Assembly (NCBI RefSeq): GCF_028890485.2
Contig: NZ_JARCHV010000002.1
Location: 558,001 to 622,000, forward strand
Length of the DNA: 64,000 nt
Direction of reading: 5' to 3'
From: Planococcus sp. SK3692
Lineage (GTDB): Bacteria > Bacillota > Bacilli > Bacillales_A > Planococcaceae
The position numbers and the translations under genes are program-made. Shown piece by piece: positions 40,862-48,668 of this stretch; within the stretch, counting starts at the first letter, position 1; each line of letters opens with the position of its first letter. Below the pieces are notes generated by a model, which worked only from the letters and a program-made list of their open reading frames with translations, was not told the DNA's origin and ran no database searches.

Positions 40862-41953
40862 ATGGACATTAAACAACAGACCGAAGCGTATTTTGATCAT
40901 TTCCATGCTCATCCCGAAGTCAGCTTCAAAGAAATCGAAACGACAAAAAAACTCGCCCAGATCATGGATGAACTTGGGGTAGCGTACCGGACATTCGAGG
41001 ATGTCACCGGGTTGTTCGCAGAAATCGGCGAGGGCGAAGACGTGGTCGCAGTGCGTGCGGATATCGATGCCTTGTGGCAGGAAGTGAACGGCAAAGTGCA
41101 AGCCAATCATTCTTGCGGTCATGATGCCAATATGTCGATGGTACTCGGAGCGCTCTTGCGTTTGAAAGATGAATCCTTGAACAAGCGCATCCGCTTTATT
41201 TTTCAGCCGGCTGAAGAGCAGGGCAATGGTTCGCTTGCCATGATTGAACGCGGCGCATTGGAAGGCGTAACGCATTTGTTCGGTGTCCATTTGCGCCCAC
41301 AGGAAGAGCTGCCGTTCGGCAAAGTGACACCTGCGCTTCATCACGGTTCGGGAATTTTCCTGAAAGGCAAAATCATCGGCGAAGATGCTCACGGTGCGCG
41401 GCCGCATCAAGGTAAAAATGCTATCGATGTCCTCACGGCGATTCATCAATTCGTGAAAACGATTTATTTCTCGCCGTTCGAGTCGTATTCAGCCAAGCTG
41501 ACTAATATCCAGACTGGCGGGGACAGCTTGAATATCATTCCAGGTAGCGCCACATTCGCGCTCGATGTGCGCTCGCAGTCCAATGAGTTAATGGATGCGA
41601 TGAAAGTTCGCCTCGAGGAAGGCTTGCGGGCAATCGCAGCGCTTCATGATGTAAAAATCGATTTGAAATGGGATGATTATACACCTGCTGCCGAAGTATC
41701 GGACGAGGCGATGGAAATTGCCGCACAGGCGATCCGCAATGAACTCGGAGAGGAAGCTTTTGCTGAATCGATCCAGACGACGGGCGCGGATGATTTTCAT
41801 TTCTACACGATCAAAAAGCCGGAGTTGAAAGCGGCGATGGTCGGAATCGGCGCTGATTTAACGCCAGGCCTCCATCATCCCGATATGAAATTCAACCGGG
41901 AAGCGCTCGATATCGGCGCACGCGTCCTGGCAGAAACTTTGCGCCTCGCTTAA
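40862..41953 (+). CDS. M20-family amidohydrolase
   Basis: A 363-residue hydrolase related to N-acyl amino acid and aminobenzoyl-glutamate amidohydrolases. Metal and catalytic residues appear in VRADIDALW, SCGHDANMSMVLG and FQPAEEQGNGSLAMI. The dimerisation domain follows GEDAHGARPHQGKNAIDV, and a metal His lies in GLHHPDMKFN. TAAAGGAGCGG lies about 8 nt upstream of ATG 40862. The exact substrate is unknown; removal of an acyl group before transport or breakdown would fit its neighbours. Confidence 0.88.
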   Translation: MDIKQQTEAYFDHFHAHPEVSFKEIETTKKLAQIMDELGVAYRTFEDVTGLFAEIGEGEDVVAVRADIDALWQEVNGKVQANHSCGHDANMSMVLGALLRLKDESLNKRIRFIFQPAEEQGNGSLAMIERGALEGVTHLFGVHLRPQEELPFGKVTPALHHGSGIFLKGKIIGEDAHGARPHQGKNAIDVLTAIHQFVKTIYFSPFESYSAKLTNIQTGGDSLNIIPGSATFALDVRSQSNELMDAMKVRLEEGLRAIAALHDVKIDLKWDDYTPAAEVSDEAMEIAAQAIRNELGEEAFAESIQTTGADDFHFYTIKKPELKAAMVGIGADLTPGLHHPDMKFNREALDIGARVLAETLRLA

Positions 41954-42048
41954 CTAGCCTAAAAGGGAGCGATGGGTGAGTTTCCAGGAGCTTCCTTACG
42001 GGTATTGAAACAATGCATAAACTAAACAATTTTAAAGGGGTCTTCGAA

Positions 42049-43470
42049 ATGGATGCAATTTTCAACGGGTTGACGTGGATCGTCGACGAAGGCAATAACT
42101 TATTATGGACATACATATTGATCGCGCTTTTGCTCGGTCTTGGTTTATACTTCACCATCCGCACGCGCTTCGTGCAAGTGCGCTTGTTCGGTGAAATGTT
42201 CCGCGTCATCACGGAAAAGAAAGACGGAACCGGCGGGATTTCTGCTTTCCAGGCATTTACGATTTCAACCGCATCCCGGGTAGGCACGGGCAACATCACC
42301 GGCGTCGCATTGGCGATTGCTATCGGCGGTCCGGGTGCTGTTTTCTGGATGTGGGTCGTAGCCTTGATCGGGATGGCGACTGCATTCATCGAAAGTACGC
42401 TCGCCCAAGTCTATAAAATCAGGGACGGCGAGCAATTCCGCGGTGGCCCTGCGTATTATATGGAAAAAGCACTCGGCACACGGAAACTTGGCATCGTTTT
42501 TGCCATCCTCTTGACGCTGGCATTCGGTTTCATCTTCAACTCGGTACAGTCGAATACCATTGCCCAATCAGTCGGTGATGTATTGGATATCCCGAACTGG
42601 GTCGTCGGTGCAGTCTTGGTCGTATTAGCGGCCATCGTCATTTTCGGCGGCGTTCGCCGGATTGCGCATGTGACACAAATTGTCGTGCCGATCATGGCAA
42701 CTGTGTATTTGATTGTGGTGGCTTACATCATGGTCATGAACTTTACGGAAATCCCGGCTGTGTTCACTCTGATTATCCAAAATGCATTCGGACTTGAAGA
42801 AGTGGTCGGAGGCGGTATCGGTGCCGCGATCATGCAAGGGATACGCCGCGGCTTGTTCTCGAACGAAGCCGGCATGGGGTCTGTCCCGAACGCCGCCGCT
42901 TCTGCGAACGTTTCTCATCCTGCCAAACAAGGGCTCGTGCAAAGCCTTGGAGTGTTCTTCGATACGATCATTATCTGTTCGGCGACTGCATTCGTCATCA
43001 TCTTGGCAGATTTGTATCGCACAAGCGAACAAGAAGGAGTGCTTCTGACGCAAGCTTCAATGGATGTGCACCTTGGCAGCTGGGCGCCGTATTTCCTGGC
43101 AATCGCTATCTTCTTCTTCGCTTTCAGCTCAATCGTCGGGAACTATTATTACGGCGAGACGAATATTGAATTCATCAATGCCCACAGCATGTGGTTGACC
43201 GTCTACCGCTTCGGGGTACTTGCAATGGTCATGTTCGGGTCGGTCGCACAAGTCCAGCTCGTCTGGAATATGGCGGACCTGTTCATGGGCATGATGGCCG
43301 TCATCAACTTGATCGTCATCGCATTGCTCGGCAAGATCGCATTCCGCGTCCTCGATGATTATATGGGGCAACGGAAAGCCGGCAAGAATCCGGTGTTCTA
43401 TGCGAAAAATGTACCTGGCCTGAAAAACACGGAATGCTGGGAAGAAGAAGCACATCGTCACGACGAATAA
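42049..43470 (+). CDS. Amino acid carrier, alanine or glycine:cation symporter (AGCS)
   Basis: A 473-residue membrane protein with 10-12 helices. AGCS marks are STASRVGTGNITGVALAIAI, GGPAYYMEKALGTRKLG and FSNEAGMGSVPNAAA. It takes up alanine, glycine or similar amino acids with Na+ or H+. I choose ATG 42049, with AAAGGGG about 8 nt upstream, not the frame start at 42013. It follows the M20 amidohydrolase by about 95 nt, so hydrolysis and transport may be linked. Confidence 0.92.
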   Translation: MDAIFNGLTWIVDEGNNLLWTYILIALLLGLGLYFTIRTRFVQVRLFGEMFRVITEKKDGTGGISAFQAFTISTASRVGTGNITGVALAIAIGGPGAVFWMWVVALIGMATAFIESTLAQVYKIRDGEQFRGGPAYYMEKALGTRKLGIVFAILLTLAFGFIFNSVQSNTIAQSVGDVLDIPNWVVGAVLVVLAAIVIFGGVRRIAHVTQIVVPIMATVYLIVVAYIMVMNFTEIPAVFTLIIQNAFGLEEVVGGGIGAAIMQGIRRGLFSNEAGMGSVPNAAASANVSHPAKQGLVQSLGVFFDTIIICSATAFVIILADLYRTSEQEGVLLTQASMDVHLGSWAPYFLAIAIFFFAFSSIVGNYYYGETNIEFINAHSMWLTVYRFGVLAMVMFGSVAQVQLVWNMADLFMGMMAVINLIVIALLGKIAFRVLDDYMGQRKAGKNPVFYAKNVPGLKNTECWEEEAHRHDE

Positions 43471-43475
43471 CTTCT

Positions 43476-43510
43476 AGCCTCTTTCGCATTTGCGGGAGAG
43501 GCTTTTCTTT
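43476..43510 (+). terminator. Probable terminator after the AGCS gene
   Basis: agcctct and agaggct form a stem, with further pairing of tcgca and tgcgg inside, followed by tttt. Confidence 0.6.
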
Positions 43511-43573
43511 GGGAACCCACAAAGCCATCGGACGTCCTGTAACGAAACCGTAATGAAAAATACACCAAAACGA

Positions 43574-43603
43574 TTTCTGCCTAAGGCTTTGCTATGGTAG
43601 AAT
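43574..43603 (+). promoter_or_regulatory. Promoter of the wall-polymer genes
   Basis: TTTCTG and TAGAAT are 18 nt apart, with an extended TGg before the -10, about 90 nt upstream of the dehydrogenase start. Confidence 0.45.
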
Positions 43604-43694
43604 GAACTATTGATATTAGCAAAAATTATTGATATACAATCTCGCTTTTGAAGTGGGAGATAAAAATTACTGGCGATTGAGGAGAATTAACGAA

Positions 43695-44972
43695 ATGGAA
43701 AAAATCTGTGTAGTTGGATTAGGATATATCGGCTTGCCGACAGCGGTCATGTTTGCAAACCATGGTTATGAGGTTCACGGAGTGGACGTCAATCAAAAAG
43801 CAGTGGACATGTTGTCTGATGGGCAAATCCACATTGAAGAACCGTTTCTTCAAGATTATTTGAACAAAGCACTAGAAAAAGGCACGTTCTCGGTCTCGAC
43901 AAAACCTGCAGAAGCCGATATGTTCATCATTGCAGTGCCGTCTCCGATTGCGGAAGACAAAACGGCTAATATGGATTATATCCGTGCAGCGACAGAATCG
44001 ATCGTGCCATTCCTGAAAAAAGGCGATTTGGTCGTCTTGGAATCGACTGTGCCTCCGCGTACAGTACTCGATGTCATGATGCCAATCCTCGTGAAGAGCA
44101 ATTTGGAAATCGGGACAGAACTCTTTGTTTCACATTCTCCGGAGCGTGTCATTCCAGGCAAAGTCTTCGAAGAACTTGTGAAAAATGACCGCATCATCGG
44201 CGGCATCAACGAAGAATCGTCAAAACGTACGCAAGTTTATTACGAATCATTCGTAAAAGGCGAATTCATTTTGACTGATGCGACCACTGCTGAAATGGTT
44301 AAAGTCATGGAAAACACGTACCGCGACGTCAACATCGCGTTTGCCAATGAAATCGCGAAAATCTCCGACAATGTCGGTGTCGATGCTTGGGAAGCAATCC
44401 GCCTCGCTAATCATCACCCGCGCGTCAATATTCACTTGCCAGGCCCTGGCGTCGGCGGGCATTGTATCGCTGTGGACCCGTGGTTCCTAGTGGAAAAAGA
44501 GCAGGAATTATCGAAAATCATCCACTTGTCGCGTACGACCAATGACGGCATGCCGCAATACACGGCAGACAAAATCGACGACATCCTAAAAGACGTGGCC
44601 GATGCGAAAGTCGCTGTATTCGGTTTGGCCTTTAAAGGCAATATCGACGACATCCGCGAGAGCCCATCGATGGAAGTTCTGGAACATTTGAAAGCGAAAA
44701 ACCTGCGTATTTCTTCTTTTGATCCGCATGTCAAAGAAAACAAAGCGCCATTCCAGACGCAAAGCTACGACGAAGCAGTCGAAGGTGCTGACTTGATCGT
44801 CATCTTGACTGACCATAAAGCATTCAAAGAATACGACCCGCAAACGCTTGGCGGAACGATGCGCCATAAAGCGATTTTCGATACGAAAAATGCCATCAGC
44901 CGTGAAACGTACGAACAAGCCGGGTTCACGGTTTACCGTCTCGGCGACGGCAAAGGCAATCCAAAAAATTAA
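43695..44972 (+). CDS. wecC: UDP-N-acetyl-D-mannosamine dehydrogenase (WecC-like)
   Basis: Oxidises UDP-ManNAc to UDP-ManNAc uronate with two NAD+. The 425-residue product has the Rossmann motif VVGLGYIGLPTAVMFA, the STVPPRT loop, the SPERVIPGK segment and the active-site Cys in GVGGHCIAVDPWFLV. The last motif is typical of UDP-ManNAc rather than UDP-Glc dehydrogenases. I start at ATG 43695 with GAGGAGAA about 10 nt upstream. Its substrate is the product of MnaA. A weak terminator separates it from tagA. Confidence 0.9.
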   Translation: MEKICVVGLGYIGLPTAVMFANHGYEVHGVDVNQKAVDMLSDGQIHIEEPFLQDYLNKALEKGTFSVSTKPAEADMFIIAVPSPIAEDKTANMDYIRAATESIVPFLKKGDLVVLESTVPPRTVLDVMMPILVKSNLEIGTELFVSHSPERVIPGKVFEELVKNDRIIGGINEESSKRTQVYYESFVKGEFILTDATTAEMVKVMENTYRDVNIAFANEIAKISDNVGVDAWEAIRLANHHPRVNIHLPGPGVGGHCIAVDPWFLVEKEQELSKIIHLSRTTNDGMPQYTADKIDDILKDVADAKVAVFGLAFKGNIDDIRESPSMEVLEHLKAKNLRISSFDPHVKENKAPFQTQSYDEAVEGADLIVILTDHKAFKEYDPQTLGGTMRHKAIFDTKNAISRETYEQAGFTVYRLGDGKGNPKN

Positions 44973-44981
44973 AATATACGG

Positions 44982-45013
44982 CCGCATTTTCATCTCTTTG
45001 GAAATGCGGTTTT
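44982..45013 (+). terminator. Weak terminator or attenuator between wecC and tagA
   Basis: ccgcattttc and gaaatgcgg form a stem with a 9-nt loop and only four T, so partial read-through into tagA is likely. Confidence 0.55.
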
Positions 45014-45032
45014 GCATGGAGGCACGAACCAT

Positions 45033-45755
45033 ATGAAAGAAGAAATTTTAGGCGTCACCGTCAATAAAGAGACCGAACAGCAATTGCTGGATAACATCCA
45101 AAACGATATCGAAATGGGGCGCAAGTCGCGCATCGTCGCGATCAACCCGGAAAAAGTCATGATGGCTTCAAAAGATCTCGCACTCCGGACCCTATTGAAC
45201 GAATCGACCTACCAGATTCCGGACGGCGTCGGCATTAAAATTGCCTCCCGCATGCGCGGGGGCGCGATTCGTGAACGTGTGACAGGCATCGGCATGATGG
45301 ATGCGTTGCTTCAGCTCGCGAATAAACACGGCCACCGCATTTTCATGTATGGGGCGAAAAAAGCGACGGTTGAGCTGGCTGCACAAAATATCCAAGCGAA
45401 ATACCCGAACCTCATCGTTGCCGGAACGCTCGACGGGTATGAAAAAGATCCAGCAAAAATCATCGAAACCATCAATGCAGCACAACCACAAATCCTATTC
45501 GTGGCACTCGGCAGCCCGAAACAGGAATTGTTCATCCGCGAAAACATGGAGCGATTGGACGTCAACATCTTCCAAGGCGTCGGCGGCAGTTTCGATGTTT
45601 ATAGCGGCAACGTCAAACGTGCGCCGAAGCTGTTCTTGAATACAGGCACCGAGTGGCTTTACCGTCTTGCGAGCCAGCCCACACGCATCAAACGCCAAAT
45701 GGCGCTCCCGCAATTTCTCATCAAAGCCGTGCGCGATAAAGGCGGTAAACGCTGA
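45033..45755 (+). CDS. tagA: N-acetylmannosaminyltransferase TagA (GT26/WecG family)
   Basis: Transfers ManNAc from UDP-ManNAc to GlcNAc-PP-undecaprenol, the second step of the wall teichoic acid linkage unit, at the inner membrane face. The 240-residue product has INPEKVMMASKD, the catalytic Asp in YQIPDGVGI, FMYGAKK and VALGSPKQELFI, all family landmarks, with a C-terminal basic tail. I start at ATG 45033 with GGAGGC upstream. The GT4 gene follows with a one-base overlap, so these two enzymes probably act in the same polymer pathway. Confidence 0.92.
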   Translation: MKEEILGVTVNKETEQQLLDNIQNDIEMGRKSRIVAINPEKVMMASKDLALRTLLNESTYQIPDGVGIKIASRMRGGAIRERVTGIGMMDALLQLANKHGHRIFMYGAKKATVELAAQNIQAKYPNLIVAGTLDGYEKDPAKIIETINAAQPQILFVALGSPKQELFIRENMERLDVNIFQGVGGSFDVYSGNVKRAPKLFLNTGTEWLYRLASQPTRIKRQMALPQFLIKAVRDKGGKR

Positions 45756-46852
45756 TGAAAGTACTTCATGTCATCAGCGGAGGTGAAACCGGAGGCTCCA
45801 AAAAGCATCTATTGCAGCTATTGGCCAACTCTCCTGTAGAAACAGAGTTGCTATTATTGACAGAAGGCGCATTTGCGGAAGATGCACGAAAAGCCGGGAT
45901 TCCGGTGACGGTCGTCCAGCAAAATAGCCGTCTCGACCGGTCTGCTCCAAGAAAGATTTTAATGGTTTTGAAAAAAGGCGGATTCTCAATCGTCCATAGC
46001 CACGGGGCACGCGCCAACTTCCTGATCGATTCTGTCTATAAAAAATTGGGCATGCCGTGGTTCATCACGGTACACAGCGATCCGACGCTCGACTTTCTCC
46101 ATCAGCCCAAGCCGCTTGCCAAGGTGTTTACCATCCTGAACCAGCGGGCGATGCGCCGTGCAGACCATTTGTTTGCGGTATCGGAGAAGTTCAAGGATAT
46201 GCTCGTGAAAATGGGTGTCGAACCGAAAAAAATCACGCCAGTATTCAACGGCATCAATTTCCATGAAACTTTGCCCGACTTTACTAAGCAGGAGATCCGC
46301 AAATCGCTCGGCACGGCGGAAGATGAATTCGTCTTTGCGATCGTCGCGCGCCTTCACCCGGTCAAAGGTCATGACATCTTGCTCAATGCTTTCGCCCAGA
46401 TCGAACGGCCATGTAAATTATGGGTCATCGGTGAAGGCGACTTGCGCCAGAAATTAAGTGAACAGGCAGCGTCGCTCGGCATCTCGGAGCGCGTTCAATT
46501 TTTGGGAGCGCGGAATGATGTCGACCAATTATTGTATGCAGCCGATGTATCGTTATTGACTTCACATAGTGAGAGTTTTCCGCTCGTGCTCTTGGAATCT
46601 GCAGATATGGCAACGCCAGTCATCGCAACCAATGTGGGCGGCGTTCCGGCACTTGTTGATCCCGGGAAAACCGGATGGATCGTTGAACCTGGGCGTGCAG
46701 ATGCGCTCAAACATGTGATGGAAAAGGCGATAGATGCAAATACACGCGAAATGGGAAGCATGCTTCGAAGCTTCGCCAAAGAAAATTTTTCCAACGAAAA
46801 TCTGCAACGGGAAATCCAACGAGTTTATAACGCCGTTTTGAAGCTAAACTAG
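45755..46852 (+). CDS. GT4-family glycosyltransferase
   Basis: A 365-residue GT-B fold enzyme: an N-terminal domain opening KVLHVISGGETGGSKKHLLQ, the hinge, then the nucleotide-sugar domain with VARLHPVKGHDILL, the EGDLRQKL loop and the E-x7-E type region TSHSESFPLVLLESADMATP. Donor and acceptor cannot be told from sequence. Coupling to tagA suggests addition of a sugar to the linkage unit or to a ManNAcA-containing polymer. A strong terminator follows. Confidence 0.9.
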   Translation: MKVLHVISGGETGGSKKHLLQLLANSPVETELLLLTEGAFAEDARKAGIPVTVVQQNSRLDRSAPRKILMVLKKGGFSIVHSHGARANFLIDSVYKKLGMPWFITVHSDPTLDFLHQPKPLAKVFTILNQRAMRRADHLFAVSEKFKDMLVKMGVEPKKITPVFNGINFHETLPDFTKQEIRKSLGTAEDEFVFAIVARLHPVKGHDILLNAFAQIERPCKLWVIGEGDLRQKLSEQAASLGISERVQFLGARNDVDQLLYAADVSLLTSHSESFPLVLLESADMATPVIATNVGGVPALVDPGKTGWIVEPGRADALKHVMEKAIDANTREMGSMLRSFAKENFSNENLQREIQRVYNAVLKLN

Positions 46853-46930
46853 GTAATTACTCCTGTTTATTTTAAGTTGTAAATATTATGAAATATACCG
46901 TTCAGCCTATACACGGCGCGGTTTTTGAAG

Positions 46931-46960
46931 CCCCTTGAGCTCTGTCTCAAGGGGTTTTTT
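46931..46960 (+). terminator. Intrinsic terminator after the GT4 gene
   Basis: ccccttgag and ctcaagggg form a perfect 9-bp stem with a 6-nt loop and a T run. Confidence 0.9.
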
Positions 46961-47090
46961 GCTGTGTCTGTAATATAAATGTAATATTACTCTCATAAAT
47001 TCAGTGATAAACTCTGAATTACTCAGAACAAAAAATTACCTAATAAATACAGATAAACAGACTATAGAACTCAGGGGGAAAAGGAAGCAT

Positions 47091-48476
47091 ATGAAAATGA
47101 CAAAATGGTTTGGAACAATGATCGTCGCAACTGCTTTATCAGTATCTGCTTTTGCTTCCACTTCAGAAGCAAGCGTTTTTACAAATTTCGACCGTATTTC
47201 AGGAGCGGACCGCTACGAAACATCGATTAAAGTAGCACGTGAAGGCTGGGGCTACCACAGCACAAAAGACGTAGTTCTTGTTATCGGTGATAACTACCCG
47301 GATGCGCTTGCAGGAGCACCGCTCGCCAAGAAATTGAACGCACCGATCCTATTGGTGAAAAAAGATGCTGTGCCAGCGTCGATCATGTCCGAAATCGGCC
47401 GCTTAGGTGCGAAGAACGCAACGATTCTTGGCGGTGAAAGCGTCATTTCCAAACAAGTCGTTAACCAATTAAAAGGAAAAGGCATGCAAGTCAATCGCAT
47501 CGCCGGCAGCAACCGCTCTGAAACTTCTGCATTGATTGCAGAAAAAGTGGGCGGAACATCAGCGGTTGTCGCTAGTGGTTCCGGTTATGCCGATTCCTTG
47601 TCGATCGCTTCACATGCTGCTGAAACAGGCAAACCGATCCTATTGACTTCAGGAAATGGAATGTCAAAAGAAGTCGCAGCAGCGGTGAAAAACTATAAGA
47701 GTGTAACAGTTGTCGGCGGCGAAAGTGCCGTCAGTTCAGCCGTCTATAAAAAAATCGATGAAACAGCAGCTGTATCGCGCATTGCCGGTAAAGACCGCTA
47801 TGCCACAGCAGCAGCAATCGTAGCGAAGCTTTATCCATCAACTGTTAAAAATTCACTTGTCGCATCCGGCCAGCAGTTTGCCGATGCTCTTACGGGTTCT
47901 GCTCTTGGCGGAAAACAGAAGAAGCCAGTCTTGCTTGTGCGTCAAGCGGACCTGCCATCACCGACAAAAGATATCATTAATAATAAAAATGTGAATAATT
48001 TAACGGTCATCGGCGGGGAAACAGCAGTTTCCAAAGAAGCACTGAACCCGAATCCGAAGCCAGCCGCTATTCCGGTCGTGAAACCATCCGTGGACATCCG
48101 TTCGAATATTATCGATGAAGCTAAAAAGTATATCGGCACACCATATCGCTGGGGCGGCACAACGCCATCAGGGTTTGATTGCTCGGGTTATTTGATGTAT
48201 GTCTTCAATAAAAACGGGATCTCTATCCCAAGAACAACAGCATTAATGGCACAATCCGGCAAACCGGTCAGCTATGCGAACGTCAAAGTCGGCGATATTG
48301 TTCTGCTTGATTTGGTCAGAAGCACGCCGACACGCCCATCGCACGCAGGAATTTATATCGGTGACGGGAAAATCATCCATGCTGGAACAAGCACAGGCGT
48401 TGCAATTACAGCATTAGATACATCTTGGGGACATTGGGACAAGAAAATCGTCACCATCCGTTCGTACACAGACTAA
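47091..48476 (+). CDS. Exported CWB2 x3 - NlpC/P60 peptidase
   Basis: A 461-residue secreted wall hydrolase. A signal peptide spans about 1-27 (KWFGTMIVATALSVSAFA). Three CWB2 (cell wall binding repeat 2, PF04122 type) modules span about 32-320, with RISGADRYETS, DNYPDALAGAPLA and GGESVIS as repeat marks. An NlpC/P60 domain spans about 340-461 with Cys in GFDCSGYLMYVF and His in PSHAGIYIGDGKIIHAG. It should cut stem peptides while docked on an anionic wall polymer. I start at ATG 47091 with AGGGGGAAAAGGAAGC upstream. It is the first gene of the surface cluster. Confidence 0.92.
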   Translation: MKMTKWFGTMIVATALSVSAFASTSEASVFTNFDRISGADRYETSIKVAREGWGYHSTKDVVLVIGDNYPDALAGAPLAKKLNAPILLVKKDAVPASIMSEIGRLGAKNATILGGESVISKQVVNQLKGKGMQVNRIAGSNRSETSALIAEKVGGTSAVVASGSGYADSLSIASHAAETGKPILLTSGNGMSKEVAAAVKNYKSVTVVGGESAVSSAVYKKIDETAAVSRIAGKDRYATAAAIVAKLYPSTVKNSLVASGQQFADALTGSALGGKQKKPVLLVRQADLPSPTKDIINNKNVNNLTVIGGETAVSKEALNPNPKPAAIPVVKPSVDIRSNIIDEAKKYIGTPYRWGGTTPSGFDCSGYLMYVFNKNGISIPRTTALMAQSGKPVSYANVKVGDIVLLDLVRSTPTRPSHAGIYIGDGKIIHAGTSTGVAITALDTSWGHWDKKIVTIRSYTD

Positions 48477-48501
48477 AAAATGGCTTCGGCCATTTTTTTT
48501 T
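48475..48501 (+). terminator. Terminator after the NlpC/P60 gene
   Basis: aaaaaatggc and gccatttttt with a 4-nt loop and a T run, overlapping the stop codon. Confidence 0.8.
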
Positions 48502-48668
48502 GCCCGCGTAGTATAGAGAGAACACAGCGGCACCAGGAAAGTAAATTTTATTGGTGGTATTATTTACAAATATTTAGAAAATTTATGTACCTTTTAATAA
48601 AATTCTAGAATATACTGTTAAAAAAGAGAGAATGTTCATCCAAAACATCAAAATTAGGGGGAAAAGCA